DNA from: Lithobates sylvaticus
Lineage: Eukaryota > Chordata > Amphibia > Anura > Ranidae
NCBI GenBank assembly: GCA_028564925.1
Contig: CM053028.1
Coordinates: 361,885,302 to 361,949,301, forward strand
DNA: 64,000 nucleotides
Reading direction: 5' to 3'
The notes beneath the pieces are model-generated. The model searched no databases, had not been told where the DNA came from, and worked only from the letters and a program-made list of their open reading frames with translations. The position numbers and the translations under genes were made by a program. Positions 12,456 to 63,857 of the stretch are shown piece by piece. Numbering within the stretch: position 1 is the stretch's first letter; the number at the start of each line of letters is the position of its first letter.

Positions 12456-12788
12456 AGAATAGACATGTTGTATGAGCAAATTAATTCAGAATAAAAAATG
12501 TAATGTTCCCCACCTCACACAGTGCTGCATATAGAATTTAAATGATTTAAAAAAAAAAAAAATCATTTCTGAAGCCTTTTAAAAATGAGTTTCATTGAGA
12601 CTCTACATGGAGACTTAAGTACGCAACGCTGGTGACCATGCTCAACTCCTGAATAAAGACACTATGAAAACTCTAGTGATGGGCTCTGCAGTGTACAATG
12701 CATTACAGACCCCACCAGCAGTGCATATGGGACAATCGTATTGGAAAAAAAATAAAAAATAAATAAAAAAAGCCACTAAAAGCAACTG

Positions 12789-52452
<39,664 letters not shown>

Positions 52453-52502
52453 CTGCAAGAAAGGTAAAAAAAAGGGGGAAGGTAAACCAAAAAAAGAATA
52501 TA

Positions 52503-52662
<160 letters not shown>

Positions 52663-52889
52663 CGGGCAAACTCATAAGCATTGCAGTACATGACGTGGAG
52701 AAATGCTTTATGTTCATCATAGAAATCCCCACCCACATTTTTAGCATTTAAAACGTCACATAATCTCAATGTAAATATACAGATTTCTGGAAAGCTCCAG
52801 TGTTTGATAGAGATGATGACTTTACCAACAGTACCATGAAGACCAAGGAGCTAACACTATATGGAAAAAAACGCTGTGGCCACAGAACC

Positions 52890-53070
52890 ATCAAATCTAT
52901 ATGCGCTGGTTTCCAAAACAGTGGGCAATATTGAGTGCTCCCCCTTCTCATTTTTGCAGCTATAACAGTTTCTACACTATTGGGAAGGTTTTCCACAAGA
53001 TTTGAGTGGAAGGCTTTTTTTTTTGTAGTAGATGTCAGGTGCTGATGTTGTATAAGAATGCTCTTCTTCA
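52890..53070 (-). mobile_element. Tc1-like relic
   Basis: ACAGTGGGCAATATTGAGTG, TTGCAGCTATAACAGTTTC, GGGAAGGTTTTCCACAAG and CAGGTGCTGATGTTG, in this order, match the antisense 3' part of the Tc1 family seen at 32238. Ends lost. Confidence 0.5.
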
Positions 53071-53246
53071 ATCCATGCAGTTGAGGTGGAGTGGCTCATG
53101 GTGCAGTCAATCCCTCTTCACATCTTAATAGTGCTGTACAAGGAACGTTAGAAGGCTGATAAAGGAGATTCCGGTACTCATTCTAGCACTCTTGTTTACA
53201 TGAGAGCATAACATTGCCTTATATTATGCTTAAAGTTCACCTTTAA

Positions 53247-53690
53247 AGGCCAAGTTCACCTTTAGAGAAAAAAATAATAAAAGCATGCATTTTTACAGGA
53301 AAAAAAAAGCGCGTTTACTATTTTTTCCCACAGGAGCCTGGGAAGCATTGCACTTATGAAGTGGATCAGGAGAGCAATGTCAGCTCCTGCAGACCAGCCA
53401 TGTAGCTTTCAGCCTGTAACTCTAATGATTACAAGTTGTAAGGTTTGTGAATGAACTACAAGAGCGCTCATCAGCGCCCTCACAGTTCATTGAGAACTGC
53501 AATGGCTGATGGTACTTGTAGTTCACAGATCGCTGTGAATAAATGACACGGCTGTGTGGGTGAAGCCCCATTTTCAAAATGTGACAGCGGGGCTGGGAGA
53601 GCATCACCCACAGGTCACAGGGAGAAGAGTCAGAGTCAAAGAAAACTACAAATCTTGTCAGTAAGCCTACTCAATTACAAAAACTTTAAA
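53247..53690 (+). repeat. TTAA-type MITE (AAGTTCACCTTTA family)
   Basis: TTTAAAGGCCAAGTTCACC, preceded by another partial head (TTAAAGTTCACC at 53230). Shares the GGAGCCTGGGAAGCATTGC block and a TGAACTAC hairpin with 11760-12148. Right end uncertain. Confidence 0.5.
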
Positions 53691-54124
53691 ACAAAATATT
53701 CAGATTCCAGCATTAGCCCAACCTGGACTGTTCTCTTAAAGTACATTATATTTTTATTAGGAGAATTACACAGTATCATCACAAAGTAACATCACTTATC
53801 TATGTCAGGAGAAAAACGTGACCATACAAAGTTAAAACAACTATTCAATTCTGTACCACTGAGCAACATTCAAGAAGCCTACATTAAAAACATTTTCAAT
53901 TACTCATAACGGATTCTACAATAAAGGGTTTATTAGTTCACTCCATAAATTGTATGGTTGTAGAATGATACCATATGGCTACTAAAGAAATATTTTAATT
54001 CTCAATTATGTGCCCTCTTCTGAAGATTAATGTTTTTACTATTAGGTCATCAGTATCCCACTCAAGGTCTGTGGTTTCTGCAATAAGCAGTCACAGTGTT
54101 GCTTAGTACAGCTTATAAGTCTTA

Positions 54125-54493
54125 TGCCCTGTACACACGGTCGGATTTTGTCCGACACTGGTGTTGCATACACACGGTCGGACAAAGTTGTCGGAAAATC
54201 CGATCATTCTGAACGTGGTGACGTTCGTTGCGTACTACGTAACTACTACGTAACTACGTAGAGGCTAGTAGCCAATAGGTTTGGTCTCCTAATTTGATCT
54301 GAGCATGCGTGGCACTTTGTCCGTCGGAATTCTCTACACGCGATCGGAAAAAGTCTGATCGGATTTTGTTGTCGGAAAATTTAAAGAGCAGGATCTCAAT
54401 TTTTTTCCGTCGGAAATTCCGACAGAAAAAGTCAGATGGAGCCACACACGGGCAGATTTCCGATCGGACATTTTCGACCATGTGTACGGGACA
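54125..54493 (+). mobile_element. Harbinger-like MITE (TTA duplication)
   Basis: TTA at 54122-54124 and 54494-54496. Ends TGCCCTGTACACACGGTCGG and, in reverse complement, TGTCCCGTACACATGGTCG. Interior full of CGGAAAATCCGA-type words and TACGTAACTACTACGTAAC. A three-base TTA duplication fits PIF/Harbinger. Confidence 0.75.
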
Positions 54494-55156
54494 TTAGGGA
54501 AACAAATGCGAAAAACAGTATTAAATGGATCATAGGTCTAAGCAAGACAGACAATGTTCATTACATTGTTGGTGGTAACTGAATATATCTTTGAGAGAGG
54601 TGCATAACGATCAGTGTGCAGGTTCAAACAGCAGGCAGACTTTTGCAAAACTGTTGTTCATGGCAGATTCAGCTGCACCCCAGCATTTTGGACGGTCTTA
54701 CTGACACAGCAGCTGCTGTTTGTCAGACACATTAGCACAAAACTAGAAGGTATCGCATACAAAATCTGATCACTACTTTTGCTATGGCTCAAAAACTATT
54801 TGGAATTACTTCTGTTACATGCTGCTTCAGCAGCTTTACTATAAAAAAGACAATTATGCTAGTTTTTTTTTTTTTTTCTTAGCACGCTCTTATATTTGAG
54901 GACCAATTTTTAAAAGCAGTTGCTCAATATCGTGAACTTCTACTTTAACAAATGTGTATAAAATGTTCTGAAGAATTATGTAGAGGATAACAATTATAAT
55001 AACTACTTTGTGTCTTAAGTCTGCAGGTAAAAGTTTTTTTTTTTTTTTTTTTTTTTATTCGAATTACAAACATAAATTTGGCTCTCATTGATCAGAAAGA
55101 AGAGCATAAGCAAAAAACTGCTACCATCTGCTGGCTCACACAAATTGCACACCATT

Positions 55157-55680
55157 CTTAAAGTGGCTCGAAAACCCAATTTTTTTTTCCCCTTAATGCA
55201 TTTCCTGCATTAAGGTGAAAGCTGTTGAGACATCAGTATCACCCCCTCACTCCCCTAATACTTACTTGAGTCCTCACTCAATCCAGCACTGTGCCCTCCT
55301 GTGGTGGCTCTGTCTTCAGTGCTGTGCCTGCCTGCATCGGTTTCTGTCTTCTCTCCCTGCTCTCACAGAACAGACGGAGAGCTGAAGGAGGCATTAGCTG
55401 TGAGGAGGGGGGGGTGGGGGGGTGGGGGGGACCAAGCCACACCGTCTCTGTGTCTATGGACACAGGCAGCGTGACTCGGGATCAAGCCCAATCGAGTGCC
55501 ACCACTGGAAGCTACTTTATATCTGGGCACTCACCAAAGAGGAGGAGCTCGGAGTACTGGTGGGGAACCCAAGAGGAGGAAGTGTGAAACTGCTCTGTGC
55601 AATATCACATGCAATATCAAGTAGGTTATGTTTTAACGTATGCGTGTACCTTTACCTTGTAAAAAAGACTGATACAGTTT
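55157..55680 (+). repeat. TTAA-type MITE with GC-rich body
   Basis: TTAAAGTGGCTCGAAAACCC at the left, then the hairpin CCTTAATGCATTTCCTGCA. G-rich run near 55408-55430. Related to 36290-36800 in opposite orientation. Right end not clear. Confidence 0.5.
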
Positions 55681-55689
55681 AAAAAAGAA

Positions 55690-56334
55690 ATGCAAGACAA
55701 AACATTTGGGTATAGATATAAAAAAAAATCTAAATAACATTTGCTACTATCACTATGTCATCACATGGCCTTTGTTCTCAGCTGCATAATGGGCTTAGAG
55801 AGCTGGGGGTAGAGACTGCAGGGGAACATGTCAGCAGGAGGAAAGGAAAAAGCAGTACTCTGATCCCCCAGTGAAATTCCATAGTAACTGGGAGGATCAC
55901 CTGGTATTTCACAAAAAGGAAGCAATGCAAGAAGAGGATACTTTTAAACACAACAGACACATATCAGGAATATTAAGTGTTGGGGTAACAAACTCTTTAA
56001 TCACTGTGGGGTAATGACCTAAACATATGTTAATGTATTAATCATTTTTATACTTTCAGGGCAGGCCTCAAGTCCCCTGGGAGTTGAGGGGAAGTAAATC
56101 CAGTTATTTGTAAGTAAAAATTTGTAAATGGAAAAAATTCAGTTTGCTTCATATGGAATAAAGAAAACCGTATAGGCCTGATATAGAGGCCTATATGGTT
56201 TTCTTTATTCCGTGTGGAGTAAACTGCATATTTTCCAAAAAGTTCTGCCTATCACACACAGTATATATTTGCACAATGCTGCAACATACTTGTCAGAAAT
56301 AATGGGACTTTTGTACTTAATGTAATATCTATTT
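55690..56334. other. Intronic DNA; one long inverted pair
   Basis: AATAAAGAAAACCGTATAGG at 56158 and its near inverse CCTATATGGTTTTCTTTATT at 56189 form a hairpin. Nothing else recognised. Confidence 0.5.
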
Positions 56335-57180
56335 TGAAGTCCTTTGAGGGACACAGGAATTCCAATGTAGTTGGATTATACTGCTGCCCACAGGAAGACT
56401 GGATACAGGGAAACAGACACAGGACTAGACACATGCAAACTGGTAAACCTTTAAGTTTTTGCAGAAAAAAAAAGGACAGTATAGACATTTCCAACATATG
56501 GGTGTAAACACATTCATGGTACAAAACCAACAAAAAAAGTATGCAATGCAATCCGACAAACTTTAATAGCACCAGGAAATGGCATCATTAGCAAATTTAT
56601 AGGACATTGTAGGGGGCAAATCTGAAAATAAAAGCCATCTGCAGGGAATATATTTTATAGAACCAAAAGAAGGGAAGAAGGTGGAAGCAACCTTTAAGAG
56701 AGGGGAGAGAGAGGGAAAGGAAAGACCAAGCAAAAGGAATTTAAGGTAAGTAAAATTATAATTTTCTCATTTGTCCATTGAGGGATACTGGAATTCAGAT
56801 ACAGTTGGGGCATTCCAAAGCAGTCCAATTGGGAGGTGGGCATAACAGCAAAAATTACGAACAGACTGCATTAGGAGGTCTGAGAACTGCCTGAAAACAC
56901 TCAAATCTGAATGGTTGAGGTGGGACTCCCTTATCAGATGGGGGACCCTGCCAACAAAACCAAATAGTACAGAAAATCAACTTGATGCACCAGACCAGGA
57001 TGGAAGTGGTCACCATATAAAGGAGAATGACTACACACAGAAGGGAACACCGAACCTGAGCCAGTGAGAAGCTGATCAACCGTAAACCGCCAAAAACAGG
57101 TGAAAAAAAAAAATTCCTGAAATGGAAAGTACCACAAACCGGATGTGGTTGGGACAACCCCCAGAAGTAACAGGTACTCA
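56335..57180 (-). mobile_element. Probable DIRS-like terminal fossil
   Basis: GAGGGACACAGGAATTCCAA (56346) is echoed by GAGGGATACTGGAATTCAGA (56781), the spacing and direct-repeat pattern seen at the left ends of the other DIRS copies. ATTATAATTTTCTCATTTGTC precedes the second. No domain recognised; old and broken. Confidence 0.4.
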
Positions 57181-58322
57181 TTACAAAAAAAAAAAGGATT
57201 TTTATACCAGCTTACCTGTAAAATCCTGGCACACCCTAAACAGGAAGTTGCCTCCCTATATAACCCCTCCCATACAGGGAACACATCAGTTCTTGTAGCA
57301 AAGCAATATACATATACCCCAGAAGAAGAGGGACGGGACCTCTGTGTCCCGTGATGTACTCCAAAAAAGGATTTTACAGGTAAGCTGTTATAAAAATCCT
57401 ATTTTCTTCATTATACATCATGGGAGACAGCACCATAGTAATTACTATGTGGGACGTCCCATAGCAATGCTATTTGAGGGGAGGGAGACACAACCCGTAG
57501 GGCACAAACAGACTTGAGGACCTATACTGCTGCCTGCAGCATACTGCACCCAAAGGAGATATCCTCATGCCCTTTTTTACATCCACTTGATGAAATCTGG
57601 TGAATGTATAGACTGCAGACCAAGTTGCTGCCTTGCAGATCTGAGCCATGGAGGCTTGTGACGCACTGCCCCAGAAGCACTAACCGCTCTAGTAGAGTGC
57701 ACTTTGACATGAAAATGTGAAATCTTACCTTTTAACCATTAGGCCTGAATTATAACTTGCCGAATCCACTTAGCAATAGTGGATTTCAATGCTGCCTATC
57801 CCTTCCTATAACCCTCTGGCAGCATAATAAAACCTCAGTCTTTCAGACCTGAGCAGTCGTCTTTAACCACTTCAGCCCCGGACCATTTGGCAGCCAAAGG
57901 ACCAGAGGTCTTTTTTCAATTTCGCACTGCACTACTTTAACTGGTAATTGCGCGGTCATGCAATTTTGTAACCAAACGAAATTTGCGTCCTTTTCTTCCC
58001 ACAAATAGAGCTTTCTTTTGATGGTATTTGATTGCCTCTGTGATTTTTATTTTTTTTGCGATATAAACGGAAAAAGAGCGAAAATTTTGAAAAAAAAAGA
58101 GATTTTCTACTTTTTGTTATAAAAAAAATCTAATAAACTCAATTTTAGTCAAACATTTGGGCCAAAATGTATTCAGCCACATGTCTTTAGTAAAAAAAAT
58201 GCCAATAAGCGTATATTTATTGGTTTGCGCAAAAGTTATAGCGTCTACAAACTAGAGTACATTTTCTGGAATTTACACCGCTTTTAATTTATGACTGCCT
58301 ATTTCATTTCTTGAGGTGCTAA

Positions 58323-59400
58323 AATGGCAGAGAAGTACAAAACCCCCCCAAATGACCCCATTTTGGAAAGTAGACACCCCAAGCTATTTGCTGAGAGGCA
58401 TGTTGAGCCCATTGAATATTTTTTTTTTTAGTCCCAAGTGATTGAATAAAGACAAAAATAAAAAAGATTTTTTTTTTTTTCAAAAAGTTGTCACTAAATG
58501 ATATATTGCTCACACATGCCATAGTTATATGTGGAATTGCACCCCAAAATACATTTTGCTGCTTCTCCTGAGTATGGGGATACCACATGTGTGGGACTTT
58601 TTGGGAGCCTAGCCGCGTACGGGGCCCCGAAACCCAAGCACCGCCTTCAGGATTTCTAAGGGTGCAAATTTTTGATTTCACTCCTCACTACCTATCACAG
58701 TTTCGAAGGCCATAAAATGCCAAAATAGCACAAAACCCCCCCAAATGACCCCATTTTGGAAAGTAGACACCCCAAGCTATTTGTTGAGAGGCATGGTGAG
58801 TATTTTACAGCTCTCATTTGTTTTTGAAAATGAAGAAAGTAAAGAAAAAAATATTTTTTTTTTTTTTTTCAATTTTCAAAACTTTGTGACAAAAAGAGAC
58901 ATCTGCAAAATACTCACAATACCTCTCAGCAAATAGCTTGGGGTGTCTACTTTCCAAAATGGGGTCATTTTGGGGGGGTTTTATGCCATCTGGGCATTCC
59001 ATGGCCTCCGAAACTGTGATTGGCAGTGAGAAGTGAAATAAAAAAATTACACCCTTAGAAAGCCTGAAGGCGGTGATTGGTTTTTGGGGTTCCGTACGCA
59101 GCTAGGCTCCCAAAAAGTCCCACACATGTGGTATCCCCGTACTCAGGAGAAGCAACAGAATGTATTTTGGGGTGTATTTCTACATATGCCCATGACATGT
59201 TTGAGCAATATATCATTTAGTGACAACTTTTTGTAAAAAAAATATATATATTTTTTTTTTTTTCATTATTCAATCTCTTGGGACAAAAAAAAAAAATATT
59301 TAATGGGCTCAACATTGCTCTCATCAAATAGCTTGGGGTGTCTACTTTCCAAAATGGGGTCATTTGGGGGGGGGTTTGAACTGTCCTGGCATTTTATGCA
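58323..59400. repeat. Large imperfect palindrome (arms of about 520 bp)
   Basis: Words run out and back around about 58860: CCATTTTGGAAAGTAGACAC at 58358 and 58751, its inverse at about 58945 and 59340; CACATGTGTGGGACTTTTTG at 58587 and its inverse at 59111; ATATATTGCTCACACATGCC against GGCATGTGTGAGC-like text at 59190. Each arm also holds the shared block twice. Confidence 0.85.
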
Positions 59401-60628
59401 CAACATTTAGAAGCCTATGTCACACGTCACCCACTCTTCTAACCACTTGTAGACAAAGCCCTTTCTGACACTTTTTGTTTACATGAAAACATATTTTTTT
59501 TTTTTGCAAGAAAATTACGTTGAACCCCCAAACACTATATATAATGTTAAAGCAAAGGCCCTACAGATTAAAATGGTGGGTGTTGCATTTTTTTTTTCCA
59601 CACAGTATTTGCGCAGCGATTTTTCAAACGCATTTTTTGTGGAAAAAATACACTTTTTTTTATTTTAATGCACTAAAACACACTATATTGCTCAAATTTT
59701 TGATGAAATAAAAAATATGATCTTAGGCCGAGTACATGGATACCAAACACGACATGCTTTAAAATTGCGCACAAACACGCAGTGGAGATAAACTACATAC
59801 ATTTTTAAAAGCCTTTAAAAGCCTTTACATGATACCACATTAGATTCACGGAGGAGGTCTACTGCTAAAATTACTGCCCTCGATCTGACCTTCGCGGTGA
59901 TACCTCACATGCATGGTGCAATTGCTGTTTACATATGACGCCAGACCAACGCTTGTGTACGCCTTTGCGCAAGAGAAGGGGGGGCAGGGGTGCTTTTTTT
60001 TTTTTTTTTGGTTTTTTTTTTATTTATTTAGCTTTTTTATTTTATTTTTAAACTGTTCCTTCCATTTTTTTTTATTTGTTATGATTTTTATTGTTATATC
60101 AGGGAATGTAAATATCCCCTATGATAGCAATAGGCAGTGACAGGTACTCTTTTTTTGAAAAAATTGGGGTCTATTAGACCCTAGATCTTTCCTCTGCCCT
60201 CAAAGCATCTGACCACACCAAGATTGGTGTGATAAAATGCTTTCCCAATTTCCCAATGGCGCGGTTTATATCCGGGAGGGGGGACATTCCCTCCCACTGC
60301 TTGTAAAAGCAGTCTAGAGGCTAATTACCCGCTAGAATTGCTTTTACATGAAAGCCGATCACTGGCTGAAAAGAATGATACCAAGATGATACCTAAACCT
60401 GCAGGCATCATTCTGGTATAACCATTCAAAGTCCAGCAACATACTGGACATATATTGTAATCTTTTTTTTTTCATGCAGCCTCTTGGCTGAACGAAAAAA
60501 AAAAAGAGATTGATTGGTGGGTATGCCCACCATTAGAATACCTCCCTTCATCCACCCACTTCTAATGATGGGCATACATGCACCATTTATATATGCCGAT
60601 GCATGGGGGCATCCTCCCGCAAAAGTTA

Positions 60629-60672
60629 TGCCGTGTACACACGGTCGGAATTTCGACCGTATGTACGTGGCA
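60629..60672 (+). mobile_element. 44-bp Harbinger-like mini-MITE
   Basis: TTA at 60626-60628 and 60673-60675 around TGCCGTGTACACACGGTCGG and its inverse, with almost no interior. Same termini as 54125-54493. Confidence 0.7.
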
Positions 60673-61439
60673 TTAGGAGCCAATCGCTCCTCCCCCCCCT
60701 GCTGCCCCCATGCTTCGGCATATATGCTCTTTTTTTTAACTGTGGTGGTGAAATCACCTCCTACAGTGTTGGAGTCGCGTCTTTATGTATCGTGGGAGCA
60801 AACGCTGTTGCTGTCAAGATAAATAAATCCGCGTTGCAACTGAATGGCGCACCTGAAAACAAAAAAATGCTTAACACTAAAACACAGTAAACAAAATTAC
60901 ATACCTGAAAAGCAAGCATGATAAAACATGATAAAACATTGCAGAATAGAATGGAGTAAAAAAAGAGCAACAATAGAGAGAGAATAGAGTGAGAGAGAGA
61001 ACAATAAAACGACAAGTATTTTATTTTTTTTTATTTTTTTGAGATTCACAGGTAAAAAAGCTCCTGACTGAAGCGACTGAATCAAAACGCTACCACAAAA
61101 AAACTGTTAGCGATCGCAGGGATCAGGCCTGACTCTGCGAACGCTGCAGTTATGTGTGCTTAGTGTTTTGTAAGTGACAGTGATCGATCGATACTGCACT
61201 TGGGTGGGCTGGGCTGGGCGGAGGGGGAAAATGCAGGTGCTAGCAGGTATCTGGGCTGATCCCGCTAACAATGCGTTTTTTTTTGGAACCCTAAACTGCT
61301 GGGACGCTAGTATAGATCTGATCAGATCAGATATTGATCTGTTCAGATACTGTGCCACTAAGGGAGGTGTATGCTTTGTGCGTGGGTGTTTGCGGTACTG
61401 GCACTAACCTGGGGCGACGCAGACCTTATTTGACCCTAA

Positions 61440-62560
61440 AACCTAATTGATATCACCCGCCGGGCGATCAGGGGGTTAAACCGTTATTGGGTAATAAATG
61501 GCGGGTGCCCTGACAGTATAAAAAACAAGCTAACTAACCAGCGTCACCCGTAACAGTAATACAAAAAAAAACTGGTTACCTAGCGACACTAATGCAGCGA
61601 TCAGAAAAACGATCGCTTAGTGACACTGGCAAAAGGGGGTGAAAGGGTTAACTAGGGGCAATCAGGGGGTTAAACCTTTATTAGGTAATATATGGGGGTA
61701 CCTGACGCTATATAAAAACCTGACGGGGAACCTAAATAACGAAATAACTAACTGGCTAACCAGCGTCACCAGTGACAGTTATACAGTGATCACTGGTGAA
61801 AGGGTTAACTCTAGGGGCAATCAGGGGGTTAAAACCTTTATTTAGGTTGTAATATGGGGGTACCTGACCTATAAACCTATTTATGAACCTATATAAACAT
61901 GGCGGTTACCTAAAAAAAAAAACTGGTTACCTAGCGACACTAATGCAGCGATCATAAAAACGATCGCTTAGTGACACTGGCAAAAGGGGGTGAAAGGGTT
62001 AACTAGGGGCAATCAGGGGGTTAAAAACCTTTATTAGGTAATATATGGGGGTACCTGACGCTATATAAAAACCTGACGGGGAACCTAAATAACGAAATAA
62101 CTAACTGGCTAACCAGCGTCACCAGTGACAGTTATACAGTGATCACTGGTGAAAGGGTTAACTCTAGGGCAATCAAGGGGTTAAAACCTTTATTTAGGTT
62201 GTAATATGGGGGTACCTGACCTATAAAACTATTTATGAACCTATATAAACATGGCGGTTACCTAAAAAAAAAAAAATGGTTACCTAGCGACAGCAGTGAC
62301 ACTAATACAGCGATCAGAAAAACGATCGCTTAGTGACACTGGCAAAAAGGGGGTGAAAGGGTTACCTGGGGGGCAATCAAGGGGTTAAACCTTTATTAGG
62401 GGGGGGTAGGGGGCTACCTTGGACCTAAAACTAACTGCCCTGACAGTTATTACAGTCACACTGACACTAAATGCAGTGATCAGTAAAAAAATGATCACTG
62501 CAATTAGTGACACTGTGACTGGGGGGGGAGGGGGTGATCTGGGGGGTGATCAGGGGGTGA
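61440..62560 (+). repeat. Tandem array, unit about 351 bp
   Basis: TGGTTACCTAGCGACA recurs at 61572, 61923 and about 62276. Within each unit AAAGGGTTAACT and GGCAATCAGGGGGTTAAA occur twice, so units are themselves doubled. GATCGCTTAGTGACACTGGC and CCAGCGTCACC are further shared words. Confidence 0.85.
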
Positions 62561-63264
62561 CAGGGGGGTGGAATATGTGCCTAACTGTACTGGTGTCAGT
62601 GTAGTGTTGTGCACTAACCTTAACATGTTCGCCGCTCGGCGTCTCCGGTCACATAGACCGGCGCACCGAGCGTGACATCACTTCCGCCTTCCTGTCTATA
62701 CAATAGACAGGAAGGGGAAGTTTCTCATTGGCCAGGAGCGATCGCGAGGGGGTGGCCAGAAACCACTGGCCGTCCCCTCGTCCCGGATCGCTCCTGAAGC
62801 GATCCCGACCGTCCCCGCCGGCGGAGGGGGGTCCGATCGGACCCCCCAACCGCCGGAAGAATGTCACGTACAGGTACGTGATTCTGCCTGTACGTGCCAT
62901 TCTGCCGACGTATATATACAGGGGGCGGTCGGCAAGTGGTTAAATAGACCTTGACTGCTCTCACTACATCAAGACAGTGTAGTGAGCTCTCTACCCTAGA
63001 CCCTGGTTTTGGGAAAAAAAAACGACGGTAGGACAATATATCTTGGTTTAGGTGGAAACCTAAAACTACCTTAATAATTAAATATGGCTTCTTTACAGAA
63101 AATAGTGGCCAACTCCGATACCCTTTTGCAGAGGGTATAGCAACCCAAAACACTATTTCCCTTGTCAGAAGGATCAAGGGAGTATGCTGTAATGGTTCAA
63201 AGGGCTGTTTTTGCAATACCGACAAAAAACTAAGTTCAAGTCTGTTGGATTCAATATGAACTCA

Positions 63265-63857
63265 TGTAATATCACATTCCCAATATCTTTGAGGACAGAA
63301 GGCATTCCCTGGATTGGAATGTAGCCAGGCTGGAAGACACACCAAAAGCTTTGTAGCCCACCTGCTGTGACATGTGTAATTAGACGGTTACTATAAGGTC
63401 GCTATGGATACCTGAAAGGCAAAGGGGGGGTGACTTTGAGTGGGTGTGGGAGTTTGAATGAGTGAGCTTGGTAAAAGGAATTCGCAGAGAGCTCCTCTTC
63501 CTGTTTTGCTGGGAATGGGGTCTTGAGAGGATGTCTCTAGTCACCTCATGGTCTGGCGGCCATTTTCCAAGGCCACAAGGAGGGCCCTGTGATAAGTATC
63601 TTTGATATTCTTATATTATATGATTTGATTGTAAGCTTTGTGATATTGTAATGTCTTTTAATACTTTATGTTAGCGTTCCTGATTATTGGGAAATAAATA
63701 ATATTTGATTATTCCTAGCCGTGTGTTTGGCTTCATAGCTAACCTCGTATTATTGTGATATTAACAGTAGCATGCGCTCATAGGTTTAACAGACTAATAA
63801 CATTATAGGGACTAGACAAATTAATACATAGATATAAGTATTGTAGCGCGTACTTCA
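63265..63857 (+). mobile_element. Candidate solo or 5' LTR of an LTR retroelement
   Basis: 593 bp beginning TGTAATATCACA and ending GCGTACTTCA, with AATAAATAATATTTG near 63700 as a possible poly(A) signal, followed by TGGCACCCCAAAGG, which could be a primer-binding site. No second LTR or coding part lies within the window. Family not assigned. It could equally be unrelated DNA. Confidence 0.35.

Larger units (their letters stand above)
7721..12788. other. Downstream of ATP13A3: probable 3' UTR and repeats, no gene seen
   Basis: Follows the ATP13A3 stop on the minus strand. The first AATAAA on the minus strand is at 10382-10387, and another is near 9771, so the 3' UTR could be about 2.4 or 3 kb, but nothing decides the poly(A) site. 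Contents I can name: a G-run (12436-12455), a repeat end at 12129-12152, a microsatellite (11336-11486) and two short tandem duplications near 9.5 and 9.7 kb. The remainder shows no coding pattern. Confidence 0.45.
57867..62939 (-). mobile_element. 5,073-bp TTAA-flanked element without transposase
   Basis: TTAA at 57863-57866 and 62940-62943. The empty site GTCTTTAAATAGAC survives in the related DIRS copy at 47071-47083, so both ends are exact. Ends CCACTTCAGCCCCGGACC and, in reverse complement, CCACTTGCCGACCGCCC match the two ends of 15937-16880 and 24010-25001. Contains a palindrome of about 1.1 kb (58323-59400), a segment shared with 51248-52205, a 44-bp Harbinger-like insert and a tandem array (61440-62560). 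No frame resembles a transposase. Confidence 0.85.
57190..63242 (-). mobile_element. DIRS fossil, second subfamily, split by a 5-kb TTAA element
   Basis: 57195-57866 and 62940-63242 follow the copy at 46329-47400 closely (AGGATTTTTATACCAGCTTA arm; CCATAGCAATGCTATTTGA; GAGCAGTCGTCTTTAA then ATAGACCTTGACTGCTCTC). Between them sits the element 57867-62939. Only the recombinase end is present; broken in several places. Confidence 0.85.

Noticed and set aside
1-12788. A second host gene downstream of ATP13A3
   Set aside because: No exon-like segment, only short frames, MITEs, a Tc1 relic and AT-rich DNA.
61440-62560. Regularly repeated units that might suggest a CRISPR-like array
   Set aside because: Units of 351 bp with internal half-units and no short repeat/spacer pattern, in a vertebrate genome.
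57867-62939. Assignment of the TTAA elements to piggyBac
   Set aside because: TTAA alone is not enough (Kolobok shares it), the termini do not fit what I know of piggyBac, and no transposase is present. Left unassigned.
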